From Mycolicibacterium baixiangningiae (lineage in GTDB: Bacteria; Actinomycetota; Actinomycetes; Mycobacteriales; Mycobacteriaceae): a stretch of DNA of 64,000 nt. The stretch covers positions 1,240,001-1,304,000 of the forward strand of contig NZ_CP066218.1 of assembly GCF_016313185.1 (NCBI RefSeq). The letters are read 5' to 3'. The notes beneath the pieces were generated by a model. That model was not told where the DNA came from. It did no database searches and was given only the letters and a program-made list of their open reading frames with translations. Positions 15,731-24,148 of this stretch are shown here, in pieces. Made by a program: the position numbers and the translations under genes. Each line of letters opens with the position of its first letter. Positions within the stretch are counted from its first letter, which is position 1.

Positions 15731-16690
15731 CTACTTCTTGGCGGCAGCCTTCTTCGCTGCGGTCTTCTTGGCCGGTGCCTTCTTCGCTGCGGCCTTCTTC
15801 GCGGGTGCCTTCTTGGCAGCGGTCTTCTTCGCCGGCTCGTCGTCGGAGTCGTCAGAGTCGTCTGAGTCGTCTGAGTCGTCTGAGTCGGAGCTTCCGCCCG
15901 AGCGCCGCGCCTTCACACTGGCCTCCAGCTTTGCCAGCAGATCGGACACGTCCTCGGTCTCGTCGAGTTCGGTCGGCTGCTCCTCGACGGCGAACGCGTC
16001 ACCACCTTCGAGCTTGGCCGACACCAGCTCGCGCAGCTGATCCTGATAGTCGTCGTGATAGCGGTCCGGGTTGAAGTCGTCGGTCATCGACTCGACCACC
16101 TGACCGGCCATCTTCAACTCGGCCGGTTTGATCTCGACTTCCTTGTCCAGCACCGGGAAATCGGGGTCGCGGATCTCGTCGGGCCACAGCAGCGTGTGGA
16201 TCATCATCACGTCACGCTTGCTGAAATCCTTGACGCGCAGCGCGGCCAACCGGGTCTTGTTGCGCAACGCGAAGTGCACAATCGCCACCCGATCAGTCTC
16301 CGACAGCGTCTTGGCAAGCAGCACATACGATTTCGACGATTTGCCGTCGGGTTCGAGAAAGTAGCTGCGGTCGTACATCAGTGGGTCCAGATCGCTGGCC
16401 GGAACGAATTCGAGGACCTCGATCTCACGGCTGCGTTCCTCCGGCAGCGTGGAGATGTCCTCGTCGGTGATGATCACCATCTGACCGTCGTCGGATTCGA
16501 AGGCCTTGGCGATGTCGCGGTATTCCACGACCTCGCCGCAGACCTCGCAGGTCCGCTTGTAGCGGATGCGCCCGTTGTCCTTCTCGTGGACCTGGTGGAA
16601 CTTGATGTCATGGTCTTCGGTCGCGCTGTAGACCTTGACCGGTACGTTCACCAGGCCGAAGGCGATCGAACCTTTCCAGATGGACCGCAT
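15731..16690 (-). CDS. ku: Ku, DNA double-strand-break end-binding protein
   Basis: The 319-residue protein is bacterial Ku, which encircles broken DNA ends and recruits LigD for non-homologous end joining. The Ku core (about 1-255) starts with MRSIWKGSIAFGLVNVPVK and includes a Cys-x2-Cys pair (CEVCGEVVEY). The tail is unusual: an SDD tripeptide repeated five times (encoded at about 15838-15893), then a Lys/Ala/Pro tail of about 30 residues resembling histone H1 tails. Start is the second Met of the open frame, the conserved N terminus. The Lsr2-like gene overlaps its 5' end by 43 bases. Confidence 0.96.
   Translation of the reverse strand: MRSIWKGSIAFGLVNVPVKVYSATEDHDIKFHQVHEKDNGRIRYKRTCEVCGEVVEYRDIAKAFESDDGQMVIITDEDISTLPEERSREIEVLEFVPASDLDPLMYDRSYFLEPDGKSSKSYVLLAKTLSETDRVAIVHFALRNKTRLAALRVKDFSKRDVMMIHTLLWPDEIRDPDFPVLDKEVEIKPAELKMAGQVVESMTDDFNPDRYHDDYQDQLRELVSAKLEGGDAFAVEEQPTELDETEDVSDLLAKLEASVKARRSGGSSDSDDSDDSDDSDDSDDEPAKKTAAKKAPAKKAAAKKAPAKKTAAKKAAAKK
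15838..15893 (-). repeat. 9-bp tandem repeat inside ku (SDD repeat)
   Basis: The unit GAGTCGTCT (plus strand) is repeated about five times and encodes an Ser-Asp-Asp run between the Ku core and the lysine-rich tail. Repeat number is likely to vary between strains by slippage while keeping frame. Confidence 0.8.
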
Positions 16691-17070
16691 ACGCCCAGTA
16701 TGGCCCACCGCGATGGCAGAAGCGGTTCACCAACGCACGCGGCGGTGTACGCGTCCACGACATGGCGGGGGATTCGGCCGTGCACTGCGACGCCGTATCC
16801 GTTGAGTCGAGCCCACGCGCGAATCGCCGCTCGGTGCTCTCTAGCCGAGGCCCGGCGTGGCATCGCGTTGATCGGGCGACGACGCGTGCGGCGGTCGCCG
16901 GTTCGTCTGGCGGCGTCGATCCATGGCTGTAGTTCGGCGCGCAGCCGTGATGCGTTCGCTGCCGACAACACAATCTCGTACGAGTTGCCGTCGAGTTCGA
17001 ACCGCACTGTCTCGTGATCGAAGGAGAACCCGTCGAGGCCATCGACGACGGTAGAAGTCTGTGCCGACAA
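16648..17070 (-). CDS. Lsr2-like nucleoid-associated protein
   Basis: The 140-residue product aligns with Lsr2: an N-terminal oligomerisation region (TVVDGLDGFSFDHETVRF, then ELDGNSYEIVLSAANASRLR) and a C-terminal DNA-binding region (AAIRAWARLNGYGV, then HGRIPRHVVDAY in place of the classical RGRIP). Lsr2 bridges AT-rich DNA and silences genes. The TTG at 17070 gives the usual N-terminal length and has GGGGGA upstream; a GTG at 17097 is the alternative. The C terminus runs about 20 residues past the DNA-binding end and overlaps ku in another frame, so the two are probably co-transcribed. Confidence 0.8.
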   Translation of the reverse strand: MSAQTSTVVDGLDGFSFDHETVRFELDGNSYEIVLSAANASRLRAELQPWIDAARRTGDRRTRRRPINAMPRRASAREHRAAIRAWARLNGYGVAVHGRIPRHVVDAYTAACVGEPLLPSRWAILGVCGPSGKVRSPSAW

Positions 17071-17131
17071 CCTCTGTCCCCCAATCTGATTGGCCACGGG
17101 GAGTGGCAGTGGTGCGCTCGGTTTGCCGAAC

Positions 17132-17162
17132 GGTCCTCCTCCCGACAGGCGGGAGGAGGACC
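17132..17162 (-). terminator. Strong hairpin terminator after the porin-like gene
   Basis: GGTCCTCCTCCCG pairs perfectly with CGGGAGGAGGACC around a five-base loop (13-bp stem). It starts 17 bases after the stop codon of the gene at 17180 and has no U-tract, a common form in mycobacteria. Confidence 0.75.
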
Positions 17163-17179
17163 GACCATGCTGGCATGGG

Positions 17180-18571
17180 TCAGCTGTCGCCGTCGCCGCC
17201 GTCGCCGCCGTCATCGCCCGTATCGTTGCCGCCGCCGTCGTTGCCGGCGCCACCTGCCGTGCCGCCACCGGTGTTGGAATCGGCGGTCTTCTTGGTACCG
17301 GCGCCGCTGCGGCCGGTGAGCCTATCGATCGCGCCACCGATGCGCTTCTCGACGCTCCTGATCTGCTGCCCCGCCCGTTCGACCGCATTCTGGAAGCCCT
17401 TATGCAGATTCTGGCTGGGCCGCACCTTCCCGGGCTTGATCGTCTCGCCGGCTTCCACGTCCGCCTCCCCCGAGCCCTCGTCGACCTCCGTCACCGTGGT
17501 CACCACCTCGGTGCCGCCCTCCTCGGTGACGCCGAGGCCGTCAACGTCGGTGTTCGCGGCCGGAATGCCGCCCTGCGGTTCTGGTGTCGTGCCGTCCGCC
17601 GGGGTCTGGACATCCTCCGTGCTGACCGTGATTGTCTGGCCCTCGTCGGCAATGCTGTTGGCCTCCGGCAAGCCTTCCCCCGCTTCGGGATCGCCGGCGA
17701 TGCGCTGCTCAGCAGTGCTGAGAGGCGCTGGCGGCGTTATCGCGTCGGCGATTGCCTGCCGAATTGCGAGGACGAATCCGATGGGCCCGGCACCCAGCGT
17801 CCCGAACACGGCATTGGGGGTGAGGAGGCCCGGTGCCGGAACGACGAGCAGTGGCGGGCCGTATCCGCCGTTCAACAATCCGTCGATGATCACGCCGGGA
17901 GCGTTGACGATTGCGTCGGCCACCGCGCCTATATCGCCGGCGGCCACACCGTCGAGCACGCCCTGGATAGCGGTTCCGCTTGCGCCGACAGTGCTAAGTA
18001 GCGGACCGAATGCCGCGACGGCCCCGCCGAGAATCGCACCCCCGAGGACTTGCTGAACAACGTTGTTGATGTTGCCTGACGCCGTGATGATCGGCAGGAG
18101 GGCGGCGCCGAGGCCGACGAAAGCAGGTAGTGCGGCGACTGTTGTCGGGATCGACAGCAGTGTGTTCAGGGCTGTCTCGACATCGCCCTCGGCGAGAGCG
18201 GCGAACGCCGTTTCCAGCAGCAAGGGAACCTGCTGGGTAAGGATGGGCACGAGCCCCTCGGCCACCTGCTCGAGCGCGCCGGCGATCAGCTCTGCGTTGG
18301 CAAGCTGGTTGTCGAAGACCTGCGAGAGGATCGGCGTCGGATTGGCCAGGAATATGTCGACGAGGGCACCGACGTTGTCCGCGGATTCTGCGAATAGGGC
18401 GGCGTAGAAGTCGATCGGATTCACCACCAGGTCGACGGCAGCCGACGAGGTGGCGACCGCGGGAACCTTGATATCCGCCGGTGTGATCGGGCTGACCGGG
18501 CTGAGGGCGATGGCGCTGGCTCCGACGAGCGACACCCCCGCCGTGACATAAGGACGCAGAGTTGCGTGCAT
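17180..18571 (-). CDS. GjpA-like outer-membrane porin candidate, secreted
   Basis: The 463-residue product starts MHATLRPYVTAGVSLVGASA, the N-terminal pattern of a mycobacterial family annotated as GjpA-type outer-membrane porins. After the signal segment there is a long alanine/valine/leucine-rich region (about 30-290) and then an acidic, Thr/Glu-rich stretch, a basic amphipathic segment (about 385-420) and a Gly/Asp-rich end (GGGNDTGDDGG). AAGGGG lies upstream of the ATG at 18571. Porin activity in the family is inferred from one Gordonia protein, so the function here is tentative. A hairpin terminator follows. Confidence 0.65.
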   Translation of the reverse strand: MHATLRPYVTAGVSLVGASAIALSPVSPITPADIKVPAVATSSAAVDLVVNPIDFYAALFAESADNVGALVDIFLANPTPILSQVFDNQLANAELIAGALEQVAEGLVPILTQQVPLLLETAFAALAEGDVETALNTLLSIPTTVAALPAFVGLGAALLPIITASGNINNVVQQVLGGAILGGAVAAFGPLLSTVGASGTAIQGVLDGVAAGDIGAVADAIVNAPGVIIDGLLNGGYGPPLLVVPAPGLLTPNAVFGTLGAGPIGFVLAIRQAIADAITPPAPLSTAEQRIAGDPEAGEGLPEANSIADEGQTITVSTEDVQTPADGTTPEPQGGIPAANTDVDGLGVTEEGGTEVVTTVTEVDEGSGEADVEAGETIKPGKVRPSQNLHKGFQNAVERAGQQIRSVEKRIGGAIDRLTGRSGAGTKKTADSNTGGGTAGGAGNDGGGNDTGDDGGDGGDGDS

Positions 18572-19290
18572 AGACGACCCCTTGGTTGCTGTGATGTTGG
18601 ACACAGCGCAACGTACCTGAGACGAGGCTGAACAATTGCGAGTTTCGCAAACTGCCACTCGGTACTGGCGGGTAGCGAAGCTCCTTGCAAGCGGATCTAA
18701 TCGACGTAGCTGATCATGAAAGTGAAAGGTCTAAACCAGCAAATTGACCAGCACGGAAAAGTAGTTGCATGAGCAAGCTTGTGGTGCTGAACTGTAACGA
18801 GTTCTCGACGTTGCTGGGCTCAGCTCATACCCCCAGCACCATGGGTTTAATCAAGATCGACAGGCAGCCTGTCTTTGCGAACTGGCTCGCCGCCCTACGG
18901 TTCATTGCCTGATCTGCCATCGGGTCGAAACTGTGGAACGTCACCGCCGAACCCTGATCTGCCGATTGTCGATGGCGGCTGCAGACTTCGCCGACTGGTT
19001 GGTCAGGGGCATCGGCGCGGCGGTCCGGGCGGGCTCTACCGACCGCACAGCAAATTGATCAAGCAACAATGCGCGAGCGAAGTAGCGGACGAATTGCTGC
19101 TTAGCGCAAATACGGCCCTTACGGCCTCCTATAGCCCTCATCTGCGCGGCCGCCGCACTGATGAGATGTCAGGAATTCACCTCGACACCGGCGCAAGAAC
19201 ATGCTGTCGACAGGACGTTCCGCGAACTGCGCTGCGAGCGTGCCCTACCGCAGCACGAAGCGGAAGATGGCCGTGCCGGCGCTCGGTGGG
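18572..19290. other. Gene-free region between porin-like and fructokinase genes
   Basis: About 720 bases in which no frame has convincing coding character. It is somewhat richer in A+T around 18680-18860 than its surroundings. A perfect 15-base inverted repeat (GACAGGCAGCCTGTC) lies at 18859-18873 with no adjacent gene to explain it. The right part precedes the end of the fructokinase gene. It may be a remnant of lost genes. Confidence 0.5.
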
Positions 19291-20208
19291 TCAGCGTGCC
19301 GCGTCGCGGGTCGCCCGGTCCGGAAGGTCCGCGCCCGGGCGGGCAACCGTCAATGCGGAATTCAGCGCGGCGGTCTGCAGGACGTCGTGCAGGGCGTCGA
19401 GCCGGATTCCGCGGAGTTGCGGGCGTTTCTCGGCGCCCAGCAGATCGCGTGTCCAGAGCCCATCGATCAGCCCTGCCATGAATGCGTCACCGGCGCCGAC
19501 GGTGTCGACCACCTCGACCGGGAGCGCCGCCACCCGCACCGCACCCGCCGCGCACACCGCGAACGCCCCCTGGCCGCCCTCGGTGACCGCGACGATCGAC
19601 GGCCCGAGTTCCAGCCACGAGCGGGCGATCTGTTTGGGCGACCGGTTCGGGTCCAGCCAGCGCAGATCTTCGTCGCTGGCCTTGATGACGTCGGCGCGTT
19701 CGACGAGACGGTCGATCCGGTTGCGGGCCGCGTCGGCATCGTCGATGAGCGCCGGGCGGATGTTCGGATCGAAGGTGATGGTCGCCGACAGGTGGTAGGC
19801 GTCGAGCAGCGCGGCCGTCGGACGGCATCCGGGTTCGAGCACCGTGGCGATCGACCCGGTGTGGGCCACCATCGGCGGCGCGGCCTCCGGTGTGCCGGTG
19901 AGGTCCCACTCGATGTCGAATTCGTAGCGGGCCGAACCGGCCTCGTCGAGCGTGGCCCGCGCGGTCGGGGTGTGGGCGGCGCTCGTGCTCCCGGCGACGA
20001 GCTGCACCCCGGAGTCGTGGAGATGCTCGATGATCCGCCGCCCGCGCGCGTCGTTGCCGATGTGGGTGATGAAATCGACCCCGCGTCCGAGCCGGGCCAA
20101 CCCGACGGCGACGTTGAGCGGGCTGCCGCCGACGTGTTCTGCGGACTCACCGTCGCGTTCGACGATGTCGATCAGGGCCTCGCCGATCACCAGAGCGCGG
20201 GGGCTCAT
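19291..20208 (-). CDS. PfkB-family carbohydrate kinase, probable fructokinase
   Basis: The 305-residue protein is a ribokinase-fold sugar kinase: GEALIDIV at the start, the GGSPLNVAVGLARLG signature (about 27-41), FDPNIRP, and the C-terminal VDTVGAGDAFMAGL motif with the catalytic Asp near residue 240. Following mannitol/arabitol dehydrogenase in the same operon, it most likely phosphorylates the resulting ketose (fructose to fructose 6-phosphate, or xylulose). The ATG overlaps the upstream dehydrogenase stop by four bases. Confidence 0.88.
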   Translation of the reverse strand: MSPRALVIGEALIDIVERDGESAEHVGGSPLNVAVGLARLGRGVDFITHIGNDARGRRIIEHLHDSGVQLVAGSTSAAHTPTARATLDEAGSARYEFDIEWDLTGTPEAAPPMVAHTGSIATVLEPGCRPTAALLDAYHLSATITFDPNIRPALIDDADAARNRIDRLVERADVIKASDEDLRWLDPNRSPKQIARSWLELGPSIVAVTEGGQGAFAVCAAGAVRVAALPVEVVDTVGAGDAFMAGLIDGLWTRDLLGAEKRPQLRGIRLDALHDVLQTAALNSALTVARPGADLPDRATRDAAR

Positions 20209-21623
20209 GACGGTTTCACCAGCGCTTCGAGTGTGGCGCGGGCTCCGTCGCGGTGCAGCGCCTCCAACGCCGCCACATACTCGTCGACGAACCGCTTGTG
20301 GTCGACGAGATCTCCGAAGACGGCCCGGTTTTCGATGAAGGAGGTCGGATTGTCGCGTTGTGCGCGGGCCAGGGGAACCAGCGTGTCGGCCAGCTGATCC
20401 TGGACGTCGATCGGCCCGCCCTGCTCGTCGACACCCTCTGCGTAGCGCGCCCAGCTCGCGACGACGGCCGCCGAGAGCCGGATCGGTGCGCCGGTCCGCA
20501 GATTGTCGCGGACAACTGGCAGCAGCCATTTGGGAATGCGGTCCGACGAGCCGTAGCACAGCCGGGCGATGGTGTCGCGCACACCAGGATTGGCGAATCG
20601 TTCGATGAGGGTGCGTTTGTAGTCGGGCAGGTCGATACCGGGTACCGGCTGCAGTGTCGGCGTCGCCTCGGAATCCATGTACTGGGAGAGGAATTCGGCG
20701 AAGAGTGGATCGCCGGCGGCGTCGTGCACCAACCGGTAGCCGACCAGGTAGCCGAAGTAGCACAGCGCCTGGTGGCCGGCGTTGAGCAACCGCAGTTTCA
20801 TCTGCTCGTACGGGGTGACGTCGTCGACGAGCAGCACGCCGGCGTCCTCGAACGGCGGCCGCCCGTCGGTGAAGGCGTCCTCGAGTACCCACGAGGTGAA
20901 CGGTTCGGCGACCACGGGCCACGCGTCGTCCACGCCGAATTCGTCTCGCACGACGGCGATCACCTCCGGGGTGGTGACCGGTGTGATGCGATCGACCATC
21001 GAGTTGGGGAAGCGCGTGTTCGCACCGATCCACTTGGCGAGCCCGGGGTGCGTGCGGTCGGCGTAGGTCATGAACGCCGCGCGGGCCACGTGCCCGTTGC
21101 CCTCGATGTTGTCGCACGAGACGATCGTCGGCGACGCGATGCCGCGGTCGCGCCGACGGGCGAGCGCCTCGGTCACCAGGCCGAAGACGTTGACGGAGTC
21201 GACGTCGACCGTGTCGACGCCGTAACCGCCCTCGGTGATGGTGAGCGAGATGATGCGGGTGCTCGGCGCGCAGAGCAGTTCGACGACGCCCTCGGGATCG
21301 TCGGGGGCGTAGCGGTAGTCGACGATCGACCCGATGACCCGGGCGTCGCGGGTGCCGTCGGGATTCTCCAGCAGCAGCGTGTAGAGCCCGTCCTGGCTGC
21401 CGAGCGCATCGGCCATCTTGCGGTCACCGGGCAGCACCCCCACTCCGCAGATGCCCCAGCGGGAGGCGAGACCCTTCTCCATCAGCCGGTCGACGTACAT
21501 GGCCTGGTGCGCGCGGTGAAATCCGCCGACGCCGAAGTGCGCGATGCCGACGGTGACGTCGTCACGTGCGTAAGTCGGCCTCTCAATTTGGATGTCCGGC
21601 AGGGTCGCCTCGCTGAGCTTCAT
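20205..21623 (-). CDS. Mannitol dehydrogenase family polyol 2-dehydrogenase
   Basis: The 472-residue cytosolic enzyme belongs to the long-chain mannitol dehydrogenase family: N-terminal Rossmann region with GIAHFGVGGFHRAHQAMYVD (about 26-45), SCDNIEGNG near residue 165, and KLRLLNAGHQALCYFGYL near residue 283, which holds the catalytic lysine region. It oxidises mannitol, sorbitol or arabitol to the ketose with NAD+. It is first in a two-gene unit with the fructokinase and divergent from the SorC regulator and transporter; the shared upstream region carries the operators. Confidence 0.92.
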   Translation of the reverse strand: MKLSEATLPDIQIERPTYARDDVTVGIAHFGVGGFHRAHQAMYVDRLMEKGLASRWGICGVGVLPGDRKMADALGSQDGLYTLLLENPDGTRDARVIGSIVDYRYAPDDPEGVVELLCAPSTRIISLTITEGGYGVDTVDVDSVNVFGLVTEALARRRDRGIASPTIVSCDNIEGNGHVARAAFMTYADRTHPGLAKWIGANTRFPNSMVDRITPVTTPEVIAVVRDEFGVDDAWPVVAEPFTSWVLEDAFTDGRPPFEDAGVLLVDDVTPYEQMKLRLLNAGHQALCYFGYLVGYRLVHDAAGDPLFAEFLSQYMDSEATPTLQPVPGIDLPDYKRTLIERFANPGVRDTIARLCYGSSDRIPKWLLPVVRDNLRTGAPIRLSAAVVASWARYAEGVDEQGGPIDVQDQLADTLVPLARAQRDNPTSFIENRAVFGDLVDHKRFVDEYVAALEALHRDGARATLEALVKPS

Positions 21624-21697
21624 GACACGGTCACCATCGTCTCGAAGTTACCGGGCAGAAAAGTGTTGTCTGCGTCACATTCGCCATGTTAGCGTCA

Positions 21698-21731
21698 TGA
21701 GCATCTACTCGCACCAATGAGCATCTGCTCA
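21698..21731. promoter_or_regulatory. Paired operator of the polyol locus (SorC-type)
   Basis: TGAGCATCTGCTCA (21718-21731) is a perfect inverted repeat with a two-base centre. An imperfect copy, TGAGCATCTACTCG, lies exactly 20 bases away (21698-21711), so both face the same side of the helix. They sit between the divergent dehydrogenase and regulator genes and are the likely binding sites of the SorC-family regulator. Confidence 0.6.
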
Positions 21732-21758
21732 CAGTACTCATGGAGAGGTGAGATACTC

Positions 21759-22778
21759 TTGGCGACACCGACGTCGGCTCCCGTGACGAACGGCCACGTG
21801 TCCCAGCGCTCCCCGGAAGACCTGCGGCTCGCGCTGCGCGCGGCGACGCTGTATTACCTCGACGGTCTGACCCAGGCCGAGATCGCCGTCCGGCTGGGCG
21901 TCTCGCGGCCGACCGCCGGCCGCCTCGTCGCCCGCGCCAGGGCACGCGGGCTGGTGCGGATCGACATCGTGGTTCCACCCGAGCTGCAGGACGATCTGCA
22001 TGCCGACGAGGAGCGGGAACTCGAGGCGCGGTTCGGCCTCACCGAGGTGGTCGTCGCAGGCCACGGCGTCGACACCGGTGCACCCGGCCGGCCCGCCGCC
22101 TTCGCCAACCTCGGCCGTGCGGCCGCCGCGCTGTTGACGCGCCGGCTGGGGTCCGACGACGTTCTCGGCTTCACCTGGGGTCCCGAGCAGGCTGCGGTGG
22201 CGGCCGCGCTGATGCCTGGCGTGGCGACCTGTCGCGCGGTGGTCCAACTCGACGGCGCCATGTCCAGCGCCGCGTACCAGACCGGCGTGGAGATGATCCT
22301 CGGCCGGTGCGCGGACATGTTGCGCGCGAACACGATCCGCTTACCCGCACCGCTGTACGCCGATCCGTCCACCGTCATGTCGATGCGCTGCGATTCGGTG
22401 ATCTCCCGGACACTGGAAGCCGGGCGGCACGCCGACGTGATGCTGTTCGGGGTCGGTGCGGTCTCGACGTCGACCACGCTGTTCGAGGGCAGCTATCTCG
22501 ACACCCGCATGCTCGACGAGCAGATCGCGGCAGGCGCGGTCGGCGAGATCGGTGGCCGGTTCTTCGACGAGCAGGGCGCACCCGTCGACACCGAACTGCA
22601 GCAGCGCGCGGTGTCGGTTCCGCTCGAAGACATCCGGGCCTGTGAGAAATCGATGCTCATCGCCAGCGGAGTTGCCAAATACCGCGCCACGCTGGCTGCC
22701 CTGCGTGGACGGCTCGCTCGGCTGCTGGTCTGCGATATCGACTGTGCACGTTGGCTTCTCGACCACGGAAAGGGGTGA
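21759..22778 (+). CDS. SorC/DeoR-family sugar-binding transcriptional regulator
   Basis: The 339-residue protein has an N-terminal helix-turn-helix (LTQAEIAVRLGVSRPTAGRL, about 37-56) and a C-terminal sugar-phosphate-binding domain related to phosphosugar isomerases (GFTWGPEQAAVAAAL; LFGVGAVS). Effectors of the family are sugar phosphates. A TTG start at 21759 is chosen because GGAGAGGTGAG lies just upstream; an upstream in-frame ATG would place the operator inside the coding sequence. The importer operon begins two bases after its stop, so regulator and transporter share a transcript. Confidence 0.85.
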   Translation: MATPTSAPVTNGHVSQRSPEDLRLALRAATLYYLDGLTQAEIAVRLGVSRPTAGRLVARARARGLVRIDIVVPPELQDDLHADEERELEARFGLTEVVVAGHGVDTGAPGRPAAFANLGRAAAALLTRRLGSDDVLGFTWGPEQAAVAAALMPGVATCRAVVQLDGAMSSAAYQTGVEMILGRCADMLRANTIRLPAPLYADPSTVMSMRCDSVISRTLEAGRHADVMLFGVGAVSTSTTLFEGSYLDTRMLDEQIAAGAVGEIGGRFFDEQGAPVDTELQQRAVSVPLEDIRACEKSMLIASGVAKYRATLAALRGRLARLLVCDIDCARWLLDHGKG

Positions 22779-22780
22779 AG

Positions 22781-24148
22781 GTGAAAGCGCAGACAATGGT
22801 GCGCCGGCTGGCGGGAGGTCTGGCCGCTGCCGGACTGGTGTTCACCTCCGGCTGCGCCGGCGCCGGCAGCCTGGGAGCGTCGGACAACGAGGTGACGATC
22901 GCCCTGGTGTCCAACTCGCAGATGACCGACGCCCAGGAGCTCTCCTCGGAGTTCGAGAAAGAGAATCCGGGCACGAAGCTCAAGTTCATCACGCTGTCCG
23001 AGAACCAGGCCCGGGCCAAGATCACCATGTCGGCCGCGATGGGCGGCAGTGAGTTCGACGTCGCGATGATCAGCAACTTCGAGACCCCCCAGTGGGCCAG
23101 AGACGGCTGGCTGCACAACCTCTCGGACTACGCGAAGAACACCCCCGGTTACGACGAGAACGACTTCATCTCGTCGCTGCGGGAGTCGTTGTCGTACGAG
23201 GGCAATATGTACGCGGTCCCGTTCTATGGCGAGTCGTCGTTCCTGATGTACCGGAAGGACCTCTTCGAGCAGGCCGGCATCAAGGTCGACCAGAATCCGG
23301 ACTACCAGCCGACCTGGCCTGAGGTCGCCCAGTGGGCCGAAACGCTCAAGACCGATGACCGCGCCGGCATTTGCCTTCGGGGGAAGCCGGGCTGGGGCGA
23401 GGTGCTCGCACCGCTGGACACCGTGATCAACACTTTCGGTGGACGTTGGTTCGACGAGCAGTGGAACGCCCAGCTCGACAGCCCCGAGGTCAACAAGGCC
23501 GTCAACTTCTACGTCGACACGGTCAAGAACTTCGGTGAACTCGGCGCAGCCTCAACAGGTTTCCAGGAGTGCGCCAACCTGTTCGGGCAGGGCCAGACCG
23601 CGATGTGGTACGACGCGACGTCGGCGGTCTCGGTACTCGAAGATCCCAAGGAATACCCAGACCTGGTCGGCAAGATCGGTTACCTGCCCGCTCCGATCGT
23701 CGAGAAGCCGAACTCGGGTTGGCTCTACACCTGGGCACTGGGCATCCCGAAGGGTGCCAAGAACCCCGACGGCGCATGGAAGTTCATCTCGTGGATGACC
23801 AGTAAGGACTACATGAAACTGGTCGGGGAGAGGCTCGGCTGGGCGCGGGTACCACCCGGCAGCCGAACGTCGACCTACACCGACCTGCCCGAGTACGAGG
23901 CCATCTCGGAGTCCTACGGACCGCTGACGCTGAAGTCGATCGAGAGCGCCACCCCGAATCAGCCCACCGTGCAACCGGTTCCGTACTCCGGAATCCAGTT
24001 CGTCGGCATCCCTGAGTTCCAGGACCTGGGAACCCGGGTGAGCCAGCAGATCAGCGCGGCGATCGCCGGACAGAAGTCGGTGGACGACGCACTCGCCCAG
24101 GCACAGGAATACGCCGAGGTCGTCGGCCGCACATACCAGGAGAAGTGA
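22781..24148 (+). CDS. Polyol/sugar ABC transporter substrate-binding lipoprotein (SmoE-like)
   Basis: The 455-residue product has a lipoprotein signal peptide ending in FTSGC (Cys about residue 25), so it is anchored on the outside of the inner membrane. The rest is a family-1 extracellular solute-binding protein, with the MISNFETPQWARDGWLHNL and AVPFYGESSFLMYRKDLFE segments. Partner dehydrogenase genes suggest mannitol, sorbitol or arabitol as ligand. The GTG at 22781 has AAAGGGG upstream. Its stop overlaps the first permease start (TGATG). Confidence 0.9.
   Translation: MKAQTMVRRLAGGLAAAGLVFTSGCAGAGSLGASDNEVTIALVSNSQMTDAQELSSEFEKENPGTKLKFITLSENQARAKITMSAAMGGSEFDVAMISNFETPQWARDGWLHNLSDYAKNTPGYDENDFISSLRESLSYEGNMYAVPFYGESSFLMYRKDLFEQAGIKVDQNPDYQPTWPEVAQWAETLKTDDRAGICLRGKPGWGEVLAPLDTVINTFGGRWFDEQWNAQLDSPEVNKAVNFYVDTVKNFGELGAASTGFQECANLFGQGQTAMWYDATSAVSVLEDPKEYPDLVGKIGYLPAPIVEKPNSGWLYTWALGIPKGAKNPDGAWKFISWMTSKDYMKLVGERLGWARVPPGSRTSTYTDLPEYEAISESYGPLTLKSIESATPNQPTVQPVPYSGIQFVGIPEFQDLGTRVSQQISAAIAGQKSVDDALAQAQEYAEVVGRTYQEK

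Noticed and set aside
17180..18571. PE/PPE or PE_PGRS protein
   Set aside because: The N terminus lacks the Pro-Glu or Pro-Pro-Glu motifs and the glycine-rich part is a short acidic tail, so the GjpA-like assignment fits better.
18859..18873. Inverted repeat GACAGGCAGCCTGTC as operator
   Set aside because: No regulated gene lies next to it; kept only as a remark in the intergenic entry.
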